DNA of 64,000 nt. It comes from UBA2705 sp963977125 (GTDB taxonomy: Bacteria; Pseudomonadota; Alphaproteobacteria; Micavibrionales; Micavibrionaceae). Each line of letters begins with the position of its first letter. Position 1 is the first letter of the stretch. Positions 16,804 to 25,529 of this stretch are shown here, in pieces. The DNA lies in NCBI GenBank assembly GCA_963977125.1, contig CAXBNJ010000002.1:248001-312000 (forward strand), given 5' to 3'. A program made the translations under genes and the position numbers. The notes under the pieces were generated by a model, which saw only the letters and a program-made list of their open reading frames with translations, did not search any database and was not told where the DNA came from.

Positions 16804-18645
16804 TTAAGCGCTTTTCACTTCAGCGCTATCGCTGGCTGTGATTTTTGGCTTAGGCATATCTGTTTTAATATGCAGATCTTTAAGCTGCTCTGCGTCAGTC
16901 TCACTTGGCGCGTTCATCAACAAATCTTCAAACTGACCATTCATGACAAAGGCGTTTACTTCACGCAAGTTAGGCTCATCACAGAAAATCATAACCATGC
17001 GGTCAATACCAAATGCACAGCCACCGTGCGGTGGAGCGCCAAAGCGCATGGCATTGAGCATGCCGCCGAATTTATCTTCAAGAACGCTTTGATCATAACC
17101 CACGGCGCCAAACGCCTTAATCATGATTTCAGGTTTATGGTTACGTATCGCACCAGAGCAAAGCTCATAGCCATTACATACACAATCATATTGATGCGCT
17201 TTAACATTCAGCAACTCCATCTCATCGTCAACCTCAAGCGCCGCTAGGCCGCCTTGTGGCATTGAGAATGGATTATGTGAGAAGTCGACTTTGCCTGTTT
17301 CTTCATTAATCTCGTAAAGTGGATAATCAACAATCCAGCAAAATTTAAAGACGCCCGTTTCACGTAAGCCTTCAATTGCGTCACATATTTTATCACGCGC
17401 TTTACCCGCGAGCTTCGCAGCAGGCAGCGCTTTATCACAAACGAAGAATACTGCATCGCCATCACCAAGTCCCATTTTCGCTTTCAAAGCATCTTGTGCT
17501 TCTGCAGGAACGAACTTAGAAATTGGGCCCTTACCTGCGCCATCAGCGAATATGATATAACCAAGGCCAGGTGCGCCTTCACCGCGCGCCCAGTCATTCA
17601 GGCTGTCATAGAATTTACGCGACTTGTCAGAGACCTTTGGTGCAGGAATAGCGCGCACAACGCCACCATCTTCAATGACTGATTTAAATGCACGGAATTC
17701 AACATCATCACGTGAGAAAATATCCGTAACATCAGCGATTTCTAGGGGGTTACGCAAATCAGGTTTATCGCTACCATATTTAAGCATTGCATCATCATAT
17801 GCGATGCGTGGGAAAGGCGCTTGTGTTGGTACACGTTTCTCGCCCGTGAAATCAGAGAACTCTTCAAACAAGCCCTGCAAAACAGGTTCCATTGTATTAT
17901 AAATATCATTTTCTGTGACAAATGACATTTCAACATCAAGTTGGTAAAACTCAGCCAAACGATCCGCGCGGCTATCTTCATCGCGGAAACAAGGTGCGAC
18001 TTGGAAGTAACGATCAAAACCTGACATCATCAATAGCTGTTTAAATTGTTGCGGCGCTTGTGGTAGAGCGTAGAATTTACCCGGGTGTAAGCGTGACGGC
18101 ACCAAAAAGTCACGCGCGCCTTCTGGTGAAGAAGCGGTCAATATTGGTGTGTTAAATTCTTGGAAATTCTGTTCCCACATACGGCGGCGAATAGAGGCAA
18201 TAACATTGTTACGCAGACGAATTTTCTTCTGCATATTTTCGCGGCGTAAATCAAGGTAACGGTAGCGTAAACGAATATCTTCGCCCGCATGATCATCTTC
18301 AGCCACTTGGAAAGGGATAATATCAGCTTCGGATAAAATTTCAGCCGCTTCAACGCGCACTTCAATATCACCTGTTGGCAATTTTGAGTTCACGACTTCA
18401 GCAGAGCGCTCAACAACTTTACCTGTGAAACAAATCACAAATTCATTACGCCATTTTTCCGCTTCAGCCAAAATAGGAGAATCGCTATCAATAACGATTT
18501 GCGTTATGCCGTATGTGTCGCGCAAATCTATAAATAATAGACCGCCATGATCACGTTTACGATTCACCCAGCCTGATAATTTAACGCTCTGGCCTACATG
18601 GCCTTTACGAAGTTCTGCGCAGTTATGCGTTCTAAATGCATGCAT
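16804..18645 (-). CDS. aspS: Aspartyl-tRNA synthetase
   Basis: The 613-residue protein has an N-terminal OB-fold anticodon-binding domain (VKLSGWVNRKRDHGGLLFID), the class II motif 2 FRDEDSRADR, the QAPQQFKQ block and, near the C terminus, GIDRMVM of motif 3. A bacterial GAD insertion lies in the middle. It attaches aspartate to tRNA-Asp, and in alphaproteobacteria it may also charge tRNA-Asn; the sequence alone does not decide. Upstream, at 18646-18815, is the divergent gene at 18816. Confidence 0.97.
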   Translation of the reverse strand: MHAFRTHNCAELRKGHVGQSVKLSGWVNRKRDHGGLLFIDLRDTYGITQIVIDSDSPILAEAEKWRNEFVICFTGKVVERSAEVVNSKLPTGDIEVRVEAAEILSEADIIPFQVAEDDHAGEDIRLRYRYLDLRRENMQKKIRLRNNVIASIRRRMWEQNFQEFNTPILTASSPEGARDFLVPSRLHPGKFYALPQAPQQFKQLLMMSGFDRYFQVAPCFRDEDSRADRLAEFYQLDVEMSFVTENDIYNTMEPVLQGLFEEFSDFTGEKRVPTQAPFPRIAYDDAMLKYGSDKPDLRNPLEIADVTDIFSRDDVEFRAFKSVIEDGGVVRAIPAPKVSDKSRKFYDSLNDWARGEGAPGLGYIIFADGAGKGPISKFVPAEAQDALKAKMGLGDGDAVFFVCDKALPAAKLAGKARDKICDAIEGLRETGVFKFCWIVDYPLYEINEETGKVDFSHNPFSMPQGGLAALEVDDEMELLNVKAHQYDCVCNGYELCSGAIRNHKPEIMIKAFGAVGYDQSVLEDKFGGMLNAMRFGAPPHGGCAFGIDRMVMIFCDEPNLREVNAFVMNGQFEDLLMNAPSETDAEQLKDLHIKTDMPKPKITASDSAEVKSA

Positions 18646-18815
18646 TTTTACTGATGTCCTTAATTTATCCGTTATAATCAGCCCATATAAAGCCAGAATT
18701 CACATGAGTTTTCAAGGTAAAACAAAGCCTGCGCACGGAAAAAACATTAAATATTGCAATGCGCGGTAAAATGCTTAGAGTATTAAAAAATAAAAAAGTT
18801 AAATGGGGACGGGAA

Positions 18816-19292
18816 ATGAAGCTTTCACAAGAATTTGAATTTGCACGTCTGCGCGTGGCGCAAGACGAAGACACAATGAACGAATTACTGGATACTGTGA
18901 TCAACGAAAAATCACTAAATCAGGGCAGTAAATCGGACAAATTTTTGCAAAAACATTTCCAGCATGTTGCCAATTTATATATGGGTTTCTACGGCAATTT
19001 GGATATTGTTTATAAAACCCCGATCACCAAAGACCGTAAAGCTTATTTGAAAGCCCATTCGGAGAACCTCAAAGCAGCCTTAACCGGCATCGCCGATACG
19101 CTTGAAACGCTTGATGATGATTATGGCAGTGGCCACGTTAATATTAAACATCAGCTGGCTATATCCAAGCTCTATATTGGTTTCAATATGCTGATAGAAA
19201 GCCATGAATCACTATTGGTCAAATTCATCGACGAAGTCAGTGCCCAGCAAAAAAACAAGCCGCGTGATCCACCAAGCCCTGACCAGCCTTAA
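18816..19292 (+). CDS. Unknown cytoplasmic protein, helical
   Basis: The start at 18816 is preferred because GGGGACGGG lies just upstream; a longer frame from 18759 would add 19 basic residues with no ribosome site. The product has 158 residues, mostly helical and charged, with no signal peptide or membrane segment. Segments such as LKAALTGIADTLETLDDDYG and the Pro-rich end (PRDPPSPDQP) do not match a family that I recognise. It is divergent from aspS and 173 bases upstream of rnd on the same strand. Confidence 0.7.
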   Translation: MKLSQEFEFARLRVAQDEDTMNELLDTVINEKSLNQGSKSDKFLQKHFQHVANLYMGFYGNLDIVYKTPITKDRKAYLKAHSENLKAALTGIADTLETLDDDYGSGHVNIKHQLAISKLYIGFNMLIESHESLLVKFIDEVSAQQKNKPRDPPSPDQP

Positions 19293-19322
19293 ACAGATCG
19301 CGAAAGACGCGCAACAAGGCCT

Positions 19323-19357
19323 GCAGCTTCAGCACAACCCCGCAGCTTCAGCACAAC
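19323..19357 (+). repeat. Tandem 16-base direct repeat
   Basis: GCAGCTTCAGCACAAC occurs at 19323-19338 and again at 19342-19357, a period of 19 bases. It lies in the gap between the 18816 gene and rnd, just after the stop codon, and looks like a recent slippage duplication. Confidence 0.85.
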
Positions 19358-19465
19358 TATGTGTGCGCAAGCCAATATTAGCCATTCCTATTACGCCTCA
19401 TTAATCATATAATAAGGGGTAAATTATATATATTTCACCGCTATAGACCCATGTGATAAACAAAA

Positions 19466-20629
19466 ATGACCATTATAAAATCCTCCCAAGAACTCGCCGA
19501 TTTTTGCAAAGAAATCGAAAATGCCCCTTTTATGACCGTCGATACAGAATTCTTAAGGGAGCGCACTTATTACCCGCAGCTTTGTTTAATCCAAGTCTCT
19601 GCCCCTGAATGTGAAGCCGTTGCTATTGACCCCATTGCGTATCCTAATCTTGACCTTGCGCCACTCACCGCGCTTTTAAAAGCGCCGAATATCATTAAAG
19701 TTATGCATTCTGGCCGCCAAGATATGGAGATCTTTTTAAAGCTTTTCGGCTTTCTTCCTGCGCCTTATTACGACACACAAATTGCCGCTATGGTCTGCGG
19801 CTATGGCGAACAGGTTGGTTATGAAGCTATTGTTCGCTCTGTTCTCAATGTCCAAGTTGATAAAAGCAAACAATATACGGATTGGTCACTGCGTCCATTA
19901 AGCGAAGCGCAAATAACCTACGCGCTAAATGATGTTATCTATCTGAAAGATGTTTACCTGCATTTAGATAACAAACTTAAACAATCAGGCCGCGATCAAT
20001 GGGTATTGGAAGAAATGGCGGCAATGCTTGACGTTAATTTATACGAGCCCCCACTTGAAGATTTGTGGAAACGTATTCGCATCAAGACAAGCCATGCGCA
20101 TAAGCTTGCTATCTTACAAGATCTTGCCATTTGGCGCGAAGAATTTGCGCGCTACAAAGATATTCCACGCAATCACGTGATGAAAGATGACACTTTGGCG
20201 GAAATCGCCTTACAATCCCCTCGTGATACGAAAGGCCTGTGCAAAATACGCGGCCTGAGCGAGCGCGTTGCCGAAAGCGATAAAGGCCGCAAGATTGTCA
20301 AAATCATTCAAAAGGCCTTTGAACGCGAGAAAGAAGACTGCCCTGAAAAAATCACGAAGCCCCCACTACCTAATCACCTACAATCGACTTTGGAAATGCT
20401 GAAAATGCTGCTGAAAATCCAAGCGGGTGACAATAATGTCGCAGCAAAACTGATCGCCAAAACAGACGATCTTGAACTAATCGCACTGTCTGATGATTCT
20501 GACATATTAGCGCTGCAGGGCTGGAGACGTGAGGTCTTTGGTCAAAAGGCACTGGATTTGAAAAATGGTAAGATTGCATTTACGCTCGAAGGCGGTCACA
20601 TAAAAATCTTACCGCTAGATAACGCCTAG
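19466..20629 (+). CDS. rnd: Ribonuclease D
   Basis: The 387-residue protein has the DEDDy exonuclease residues in order: Asp26 and Glu28 in VDTEFLRERTYYP, Asp86 in SGRQDMEIF, and Tyr152/Asp156 in YALNDVIYL. An HRDC domain follows (about residues 205-280, KDIPRNHVMKDDTL). Length matches RNase D (about 375). It trims tRNA precursors and other structured RNAs from the 3' end in the cytoplasm. It has no close same-strand partner; the next gene is convergent 58 bases downstream. Confidence 0.94.
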   Translation: MTIIKSSQELADFCKEIENAPFMTVDTEFLRERTYYPQLCLIQVSAPECEAVAIDPIAYPNLDLAPLTALLKAPNIIKVMHSGRQDMEIFLKLFGFLPAPYYDTQIAAMVCGYGEQVGYEAIVRSVLNVQVDKSKQYTDWSLRPLSEAQITYALNDVIYLKDVYLHLDNKLKQSGRDQWVLEEMAAMLDVNLYEPPLEDLWKRIRIKTSHAHKLAILQDLAIWREEFARYKDIPRNHVMKDDTLAEIALQSPRDTKGLCKIRGLSERVAESDKGRKIVKIIQKAFEREKEDCPEKITKPPLPNHLQSTLEMLKMLLKIQAGDNNVAAKLIAKTDDLELIALSDDSDILALQGWRREVFGQKALDLKNGKIAFTLEGGHIKILPLDNA

Positions 20630-20687
20630 CGAGAAAATAGCAAGACCCATAGTATTAATTTACCACCAATTAGAAGCGCGCCTTAAT

Positions 20688-21503
20688 TTAAGGCGTTGGC
20701 ACGTAACTGTAATAAGGCTTCAAAACTTGCCCCGCCGCTTCACTGGCCAAAATAGCTTCATACGCCTCATTGAAGCTGTCTTCAGTACAGGCGGTATAAC
20801 TTTGGCACAAGCCGCCTTTAGTCGCTTTAAAGCCACTTTGTGAGCGAATAGCTTCAACTTCAACTTCACTCAAATTCTGCGACCCATCGCCAAGAATATG
20901 CAGCACATGGCCGCCAAAATTCATGGAAGAATGAACACCAACAACACTATCTTCTAAAATCAAGCATTCCTCAGGCTTAAACGCTGCCGCGAAATTTTTA
21001 TTAAGTCGCGCTAAGCCTAGCCCAAAAGGATCGCCTGATGGTTTCATATCATGACCTTTAGCAAGTACATAATCTGATGTAATCGCACTCTTCCAAAACT
21101 TCTTCTTAATTGATGCTGCCTGCATAGTTTGACGCACAGTTTCCATTGATGAATTGGTAATGATGAGTAAGGGATGGTCGGCTTTAAACTGTTTTTTGAA
21201 TTTTTGCATGACCGGCGACATAACGCGCAGCAGTTCAGGCTTATCTTGCAGTATTTGGTAATAATCTTGAATGCGCGCAAGTTCGAAGTCTTGATGTGTC
21301 GGAAAATCTTGTAAAAACTGTACGGAGCGCGCTGCGAATAAATTGTGAAAACCTGAAACGCCCGCGCCGCGCAATGCATCAAATTCCTGTGTGGTTATAT
21401 GAACATTATAGCGATCCATAAAGCACTCATCGACAGCCCCATAAACCTTTTCAGTATCAATCAGCGTGCCGTCCATATCGGACAATGTCGCTTTAATCCC
21501 CAT
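20688..21503 (-). CDS. HAD-superfamily hydrolase
   Basis: The 271-residue protein has HAD motif I as LSDMDGTLID (Asp9, Asp11), motif II as LIITNSS, a motif III lysine in KPSGDPFGLG, and motif IV as LILEDSVVGVHSS. The layout fits a phosphatase or phosphoglucomutase-like HAD with a helical cap. Substrate is unknown. It lies 91 bases downstream of the ROK kinase on the same strand, so a role in sugar phosphate handling is possible but not shown. Confidence 0.85.
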   Translation of the reverse strand: MGIKATLSDMDGTLIDTEKVYGAVDECFMDRYNVHITTQEFDALRGAGVSGFHNLFAARSVQFLQDFPTHQDFELARIQDYYQILQDKPELLRVMSPVMQKFKKQFKADHPLLIITNSSMETVRQTMQAASIKKKFWKSAITSDYVLAKGHDMKPSGDPFGLGLARLNKNFAAAFKPEECLILEDSVVGVHSSMNFGGHVLHILGDGSQNLSEVEVEAIRSQSGFKATKGGLCQSYTACTEDSFNEAYEAILASEAAGQVLKPYYSYVPTP

Positions 21504-21594
21504 AAAAGCCTCCCTAATTTTTTCTTATTTTTTTATGAGGGCATTCTAGCATGGCGCGCAGTTTAGGGTCAAGTTTATTTACGAAATACAGGCG

Positions 21595-22623
21595 CTAAAG
21601 CTGCGCTTTGCCAAGCCAGGCTGCGCCGCGTACGCCAGATGAATCACCATGTAAAGGCGGCATAATGTTGACGTGTAGGTGATCCGTAAAGCAATATTGC
21701 TCAAGCAAAGCGGGTAATTTATCGTATAAGGCGCTAATATTCCCCATACCGCCGCCCAAGACAATCGCATCAGGATCCAGAATATCTATAACGCCAGCAA
21801 GGCCGCGCGCAAGACGGTCTGCATAGATATCTAATGCCTGCACCGCGTGACCATCAGTCCCTGATTCTATACGCTTAATTATTTCTAGGCCGCTTAAGCG
21901 CGTGCCACTGCGCAAAAAGTAATCATTTTCAAATCCCGTACCAGAAATCCATGTTTCAAGGCAGCCAAATTTGCCACAATAACAAGCCGGCCCGGGATAT
22001 TCATTATCATGAAGCGATCCCACATAGAGACTTGGCATAGTTTTATGCGCATAAATAGGAGATAAGATTTTATCTCGTGCCTGCGCCGCATCTTTTTGTA
22101 AACTGGCGCTGTCAGGGCTATAAAGGCGCGGCCAAGGTAAAGGGTTATGCCCCCATTCACCACAGAGCCCATTAATGCCAATATGCGCGCGGCCTTTATA
22201 CGATAAACCAGCCCCGCAGCCTGTGCCGATAATCACGCCAAAGACAACGTCATGCCCCTTAGCTGCGCCATCTTCAGCTTCTGAGACCGCAAAGCAATTT
22301 GCATCATTATCCACCGCAACAGGCAAACCAAGCTGCGCCGTTAAATCCTGCGCCAAAGGGTTACCATTTAACCATGTTGAGTTCGCGTTTTTTATACAGC
22401 CCGTATCAAGCGAGATTGTACCAGGGATACCGATGCCTATGGCTCGAGCTTTACGCTTAATCTCAGCTTCAGCTCCGCGTACAAGCGCACATATATTATC
22501 GAGCGTCGCTTGATAATCATCACGCGGTGATGGCGTGCGGTGGCGATATAATTCAGCCCCGCTATCCACATCCAAACAGATAATTTCGGTTTTTGTACCG
22601 CCAAGATCAATACCAATCAACAT
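21595..22623 (-). CDS. ROK-family sugar kinase
   Basis: The 342-residue protein starts with the phosphate loop GIDLGGTKTE (3-12), followed by GIGIPGTISLD, the sugar-binding DNDANCFAVSEA, IGTGCGAGLS and the ROK zinc motif CYCGKFGCLETWISG, with the zinc-binding His in EWGHNPLPWP. Members phosphorylate fructose, glucose, N-acetylglucosamine or N-acetylmannosamine. The EWGHNPL and CxCGxxGCxE pattern is that of fructokinase/NagK-type enzymes. It is in a minus-strand run after ctlX (34 bases) and before the HAD hydrolase (91 bases). Confidence 0.88.
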   Translation of the reverse strand: MLIGIDLGGTKTEIICLDVDSGAELYRHRTPSPRDDYQATLDNICALVRGAEAEIKRKARAIGIGIPGTISLDTGCIKNANSTWLNGNPLAQDLTAQLGLPVAVDNDANCFAVSEAEDGAAKGHDVVFGVIIGTGCGAGLSYKGRAHIGINGLCGEWGHNPLPWPRLYSPDSASLQKDAAQARDKILSPIYAHKTMPSLYVGSLHDNEYPGPACYCGKFGCLETWISGTGFENDYFLRSGTRLSGLEIIKRIESGTDGHAVQALDIYADRLARGLAGVIDILDPDAIVLGGGMGNISALYDKLPALLEQYCFTDHLHVNIMPPLHGDSSGVRGAAWLGKAQL

Positions 22624-22657
22624 ATCAAAGTCTCCTCAAAAGCCCTAAAGCCTAAAA

Positions 22658-23560
22658 CTAGAATAATTCAAGCATCATACAGCGCGCGCTGCCGCCGCCA
22701 TATTGCTCAACATTATAAAGCGGCACATAAAGTATTTTATCTAAATGCGCTTCATAAACAGCGATTTGTTCAGCCGTAAGCGCTTTATATGAGCGCTCAG
22801 ACATCACCAATATTTGCTCACCTGCGGGGTTATGCACCTCAAGCGCATTACCGCAAAAAGATAACAGCTGATCCAATGTGATTTCAACAACGATATGGGT
22901 TTCATTCAAGCTCGCCAAAACTTCTGCGCGCTCTGCTGGATCTGTAATACATTCCGCACAAATCGTTGCCACTTTTGTACCGATATGCATCAAAACATCC
23001 GTATGATAGATGGGCTTACCGGTATGAGAATGCGTATTAAAGGCCATTAATTTATAACCGTAATGATCCGCCCATTGCTGCGCTAATTCACGATCCGTGC
23101 GTGCTGAAAGTGCAGCATAGCCAATCTTATTCACGTGATCGCGGCAAATAGACGCGGTACTTTCTAAATTGGCGTTTTCTTTTTTGTTATCACGGAAATC
23201 GAGATCAAGCTTATAACTGCGCGAGAATAAATCAACAATCTGAGGCGTTAATTCACGTTTACGAGATTGATCCTTCATTTTATACAGCGTCAAACGGCCA
23301 TCAGGCATTGTAGACAGCCAATTAGGAAACACATGGTCTGGGCAATCATCACGGCCACGCAGCTCTGTTATAACCAAACCATTTTCAACCAATATATCGC
23401 GCAAATCTTGAAACTCTTTATGCGCTTCGGCCGTCTTATCAACCGTAGGGCCTGCGCTGGATTCGTCTTGGTAGTGGTTACTATCCATCGTTTCAGGATT
23501 AGCGTAAAAAACAGCGGGATCGATCATTAAAATATGATTGGTCGTTTGTTTGATTGTCAT
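22658..23560 (-). CDS. ctlX: CtlX-type citrulline hydrolase (amidinotransferase-like fold)
   Basis: The 300-residue product looks like a guanidino-modifying enzyme of the arginine deiminase superfamily: an early MIDPAVFYANPET, an acidic ELRGRDDCPDHVFPNW with the Asp-His pair, a catalytic His in YHTDVLMHIGT, and Cys294 in GGGSARCMMLELF just before the C terminus. These match the CtlX subgroup linked to citrulline use, and also dimethylarginine hydrolase-like enzymes. Exact substrate is uncertain. It is 34 bases upstream of the ROK kinase and 112 bases downstream of manC. Confidence 0.75.
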   Translation of the reverse strand: MTIKQTTNHILMIDPAVFYANPETMDSNHYQDESSAGPTVDKTAEAHKEFQDLRDILVENGLVITELRGRDDCPDHVFPNWLSTMPDGRLTLYKMKDQSRKRELTPQIVDLFSRSYKLDLDFRDNKKENANLESTASICRDHVNKIGYAALSARTDRELAQQWADHYGYKLMAFNTHSHTGKPIYHTDVLMHIGTKVATICAECITDPAERAEVLASLNETHIVVEITLDQLLSFCGNALEVHNPAGEQILVMSERSYKALTAEQIAVYEAHLDKILYVPLYNVEQYGGGSARCMMLELF

Positions 23561-23672
23561 GACATCTACTCTCTGTGTTCAGTGCCTGAATGTTTTTACA
23601 CAGAATGACTGCATCATTACTGCATAGCTCAGGTCATTTATTATAGCCGCAAATTATAAACGCTTTACGGCA

Positions 23673-24536
23673 TTAGTTAAAGATACGAAATTTCGGCCAG
23701 TGCTTCATAAATATCCGCCAGCTACCTATATCAGCCCATTTCAGCGCAATATGCTGCATCTTTACATTCTGTGCATATTCCACAATCAAATGGTCAAATG
23801 AGCCCGTTAAGACGTTTGCATACTGATCTTTGTGCAAATCCGACGGGTCAAGGTTTTGAATCTGATACCATAAAGCAGGTGCATATTCACGGTAAGCGCG
23901 CACAGCCACGTCAAAACTAAGCAAGAATATACCGCTATTCCAATAATATCGCCCCGCCTTTACGTATGCTTCAGCGCGCGCTAAATCAGGTTTTTCTTTA
24001 AAAGACAAAACAGGCACAACGCCAGAATCCTGCTGCGTTGCGCCTTGTGCTGTTTCTATATAGCCATATTCAGCCATAGCTTCCGTTGGTCGAACACCGA
24101 ATAAAACAATGTAATCCTGCGCTGCCATATAAGCGCCCTTAACCAAAGCAGGGAAATGCGCCGCTTCATCCATCAAATGATCGCAGGGCAAAACCAACAA
24201 AGTCGCATCATGCTGATTACAACGCTGTAAATGATGCAGAGCAATGGCAATGGCTGGGCCCGTATTGCTGGGCACAGGCTCAGCGATCACAACCGCATCA
24301 TCAACATCAATTTGTTTTAACTGTGCTTTTATAGCTTTCTCATACAAGTATGACGTCACAATGATCGGCGCTTCAAATTCAGCGCAACGTTTAACCGTTT
24401 CTTGGAATAAAGTTAAGCCCGTCTTACGCAGGCGCATAAATTGCTTTGGCCGAACAAGGGTTGATAAAGGCCATAATCGTCGACCAGAGCCGCCACATAA
24501 GATAACAGGCGTGATTTTTTGTGCTTGCTCATTCAT
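23673..24536 (-). CDS. manC: Mannose-1-phosphate guanylyltransferase, nucleotidyltransferase domain only
   Basis: The 287-residue protein opens with the pyrophosphorylase motif ILCGGSGRRLWPLS (12-25) and PKQF (30-33), followed by LVLPCDHLMDE and FKEKPDLARAEAYVKAG. It makes GDP-mannose from mannose 1-phosphate and GTP. Full-length ManC/CpsB proteins are about 470 residues, with an isomerase domain; here the protein ends soon after WADIGSW, at about the end of the catalytic domain. The bases beyond the stop give no obvious continuation in any frame, so this seems a natural short form, but a degraded end cannot be excluded. Its start overlaps the fcl stop by four bases (ATGA), so it is translationally coupled. 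Confidence 0.85.
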   Translation of the reverse strand: MNEQAQKITPVILCGGSGRRLWPLSTLVRPKQFMRLRKTGLTLFQETVKRCAEFEAPIIVTSYLYEKAIKAQLKQIDVDDAVVIAEPVPSNTGPAIAIALHHLQRCNQHDATLLVLPCDHLMDEAAHFPALVKGAYMAAQDYIVLFGVRPTEAMAEYGYIETAQGATQQDSGVVPVLSFKEKPDLARAEAYVKAGRYYWNSGIFLLSFDVAVRAYREYAPALWYQIQNLDPSDLHKDQYANVLTGSFDHLIVEYAQNVKMQHIALKWADIGSWRIFMKHWPKFRIFN

Positions 24537-25483
24537 ATTTTTTGCTCAATATCACGCAGCATAAAATCAGCATAGCTCTGCGCCAATCCTTGCGGTAAGC
24601 TTGTTTGCGCCCGCCAGCCCAAATATTCAATAGCCTCATTATTTAAGACCTTACGCATAACACCATCAACTTGTGTGTCGTCAAAAGTAATCTGGCCTGT
24701 ATACCCCACAACTTGGGCTATGTTTAGGGCAAGGTCCGCAATTGATATTTCTGCGCCACTGCCAATATTAATAGGGGTCTCATCACTATAATATTCTAGC
24801 GCTGTTAAAACACCTTGCGCCAAATCATCAACATAGAGAAATTCGCGCAGCGCACGGCCACTGCCCCATAATTTAACCTGATTAAGCTCCATTGCTTTCG
24901 CATTATGCATTTTCAAAATCAAAGCGGGAATGACGTGAGAAGAAAAGGCATCATAATGATCTGCAGGGCCATAAAGATTGCACGGCATAGCTGCGATAAA
25001 ATCTGCGCCATATTGCTGGCGGTAATAAGCACAAAGCCGTACACCCACAATTTTAGCCAGAGCATAAGCCTCGTTGCTCGGTTCCAAGGGCGCCGTTAAT
25101 AAGCTATCGGGCATAATGGGAGATGGTGCTGATTTTGGGTAAATACATGAGGAACCCAAAAACACTAATTTACGAACCTTATGCGCGTGTGCGTTATTAA
25201 TCACATTTTGCGCCATTGATAAATTTTCATTTAGAAACTCAACTGGGTATTTGGAATTAGGCGCGATTCCACCAACGCGCCCTGCCGCATGAATAACCAC
25301 TTCAGGGCGGTGCTGCGCCATCCAGTCTTTAACGGCATGATTATCCGTTAAATCCAAATCGGCGCGATCTGCGGTAAGCAGAACAATATCACGGCGTGTT
25401 TTTAAAGCACGATATAAGGCGCTGCCGACCATGCCTTTATGGCCTGTTATAAAGACAGAGCGACCTGATAAATCAAATTTCAT
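24533..25483 (-). CDS. fcl: GDP-L-fucose synthase
   Basis: The 316-residue protein is a short-chain dehydrogenase with FITGHKGMVGSAL (11-23), catalytic Ser112 in FLGSSCIYP, and Tyr140/Lys144 in NEAYALAKIVG. The length matches GDP-fucose synthase/WcaG (about 320). It epimerises and reduces GDP-4-keto-6-deoxymannose, the Gmd product, to GDP-L-fucose with NADPH. It lies between gmd (46 bases upstream) and manC (four-base overlap), forming a GDP-fucose operon gmd-fcl-manC. Confidence 0.94.
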   Translation of the reverse strand: MKFDLSGRSVFITGHKGMVGSALYRALKTRRDIVLLTADRADLDLTDNHAVKDWMAQHRPEVVIHAAGRVGGIAPNSKYPVEFLNENLSMAQNVINNAHAHKVRKLVFLGSSCIYPKSAPSPIMPDSLLTAPLEPSNEAYALAKIVGVRLCAYYRQQYGADFIAAMPCNLYGPADHYDAFSSHVIPALILKMHNAKAMELNQVKLWGSGRALREFLYVDDLAQGVLTALEYYSDETPINIGSGAEISIADLALNIAQVVGYTGQITFDDTQVDGVMRKVLNNEAIEYLGWRAQTSLPQGLAQSYADFMLRDIEQKI

Positions 25484-25529
25484 AAATACATACTTTCATG
25501 GGCGTCAAGTAAGGCGGGTTTAACGAGGT

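Noticed and set aside
19204..19404. Open frame downstream of the 18816 gene, overlapping its end in another frame
   Set aside because: It overlaps the end of the accepted gene, contains the tandem repeat and has no ribosome site; composition is not protein-like.
23673..24536. ManC as a frameshifted longer gene
   Set aside because: No continuation of the isomerase domain is visible in any frame beyond the stop, and the downstream DNA reads as intergenic.
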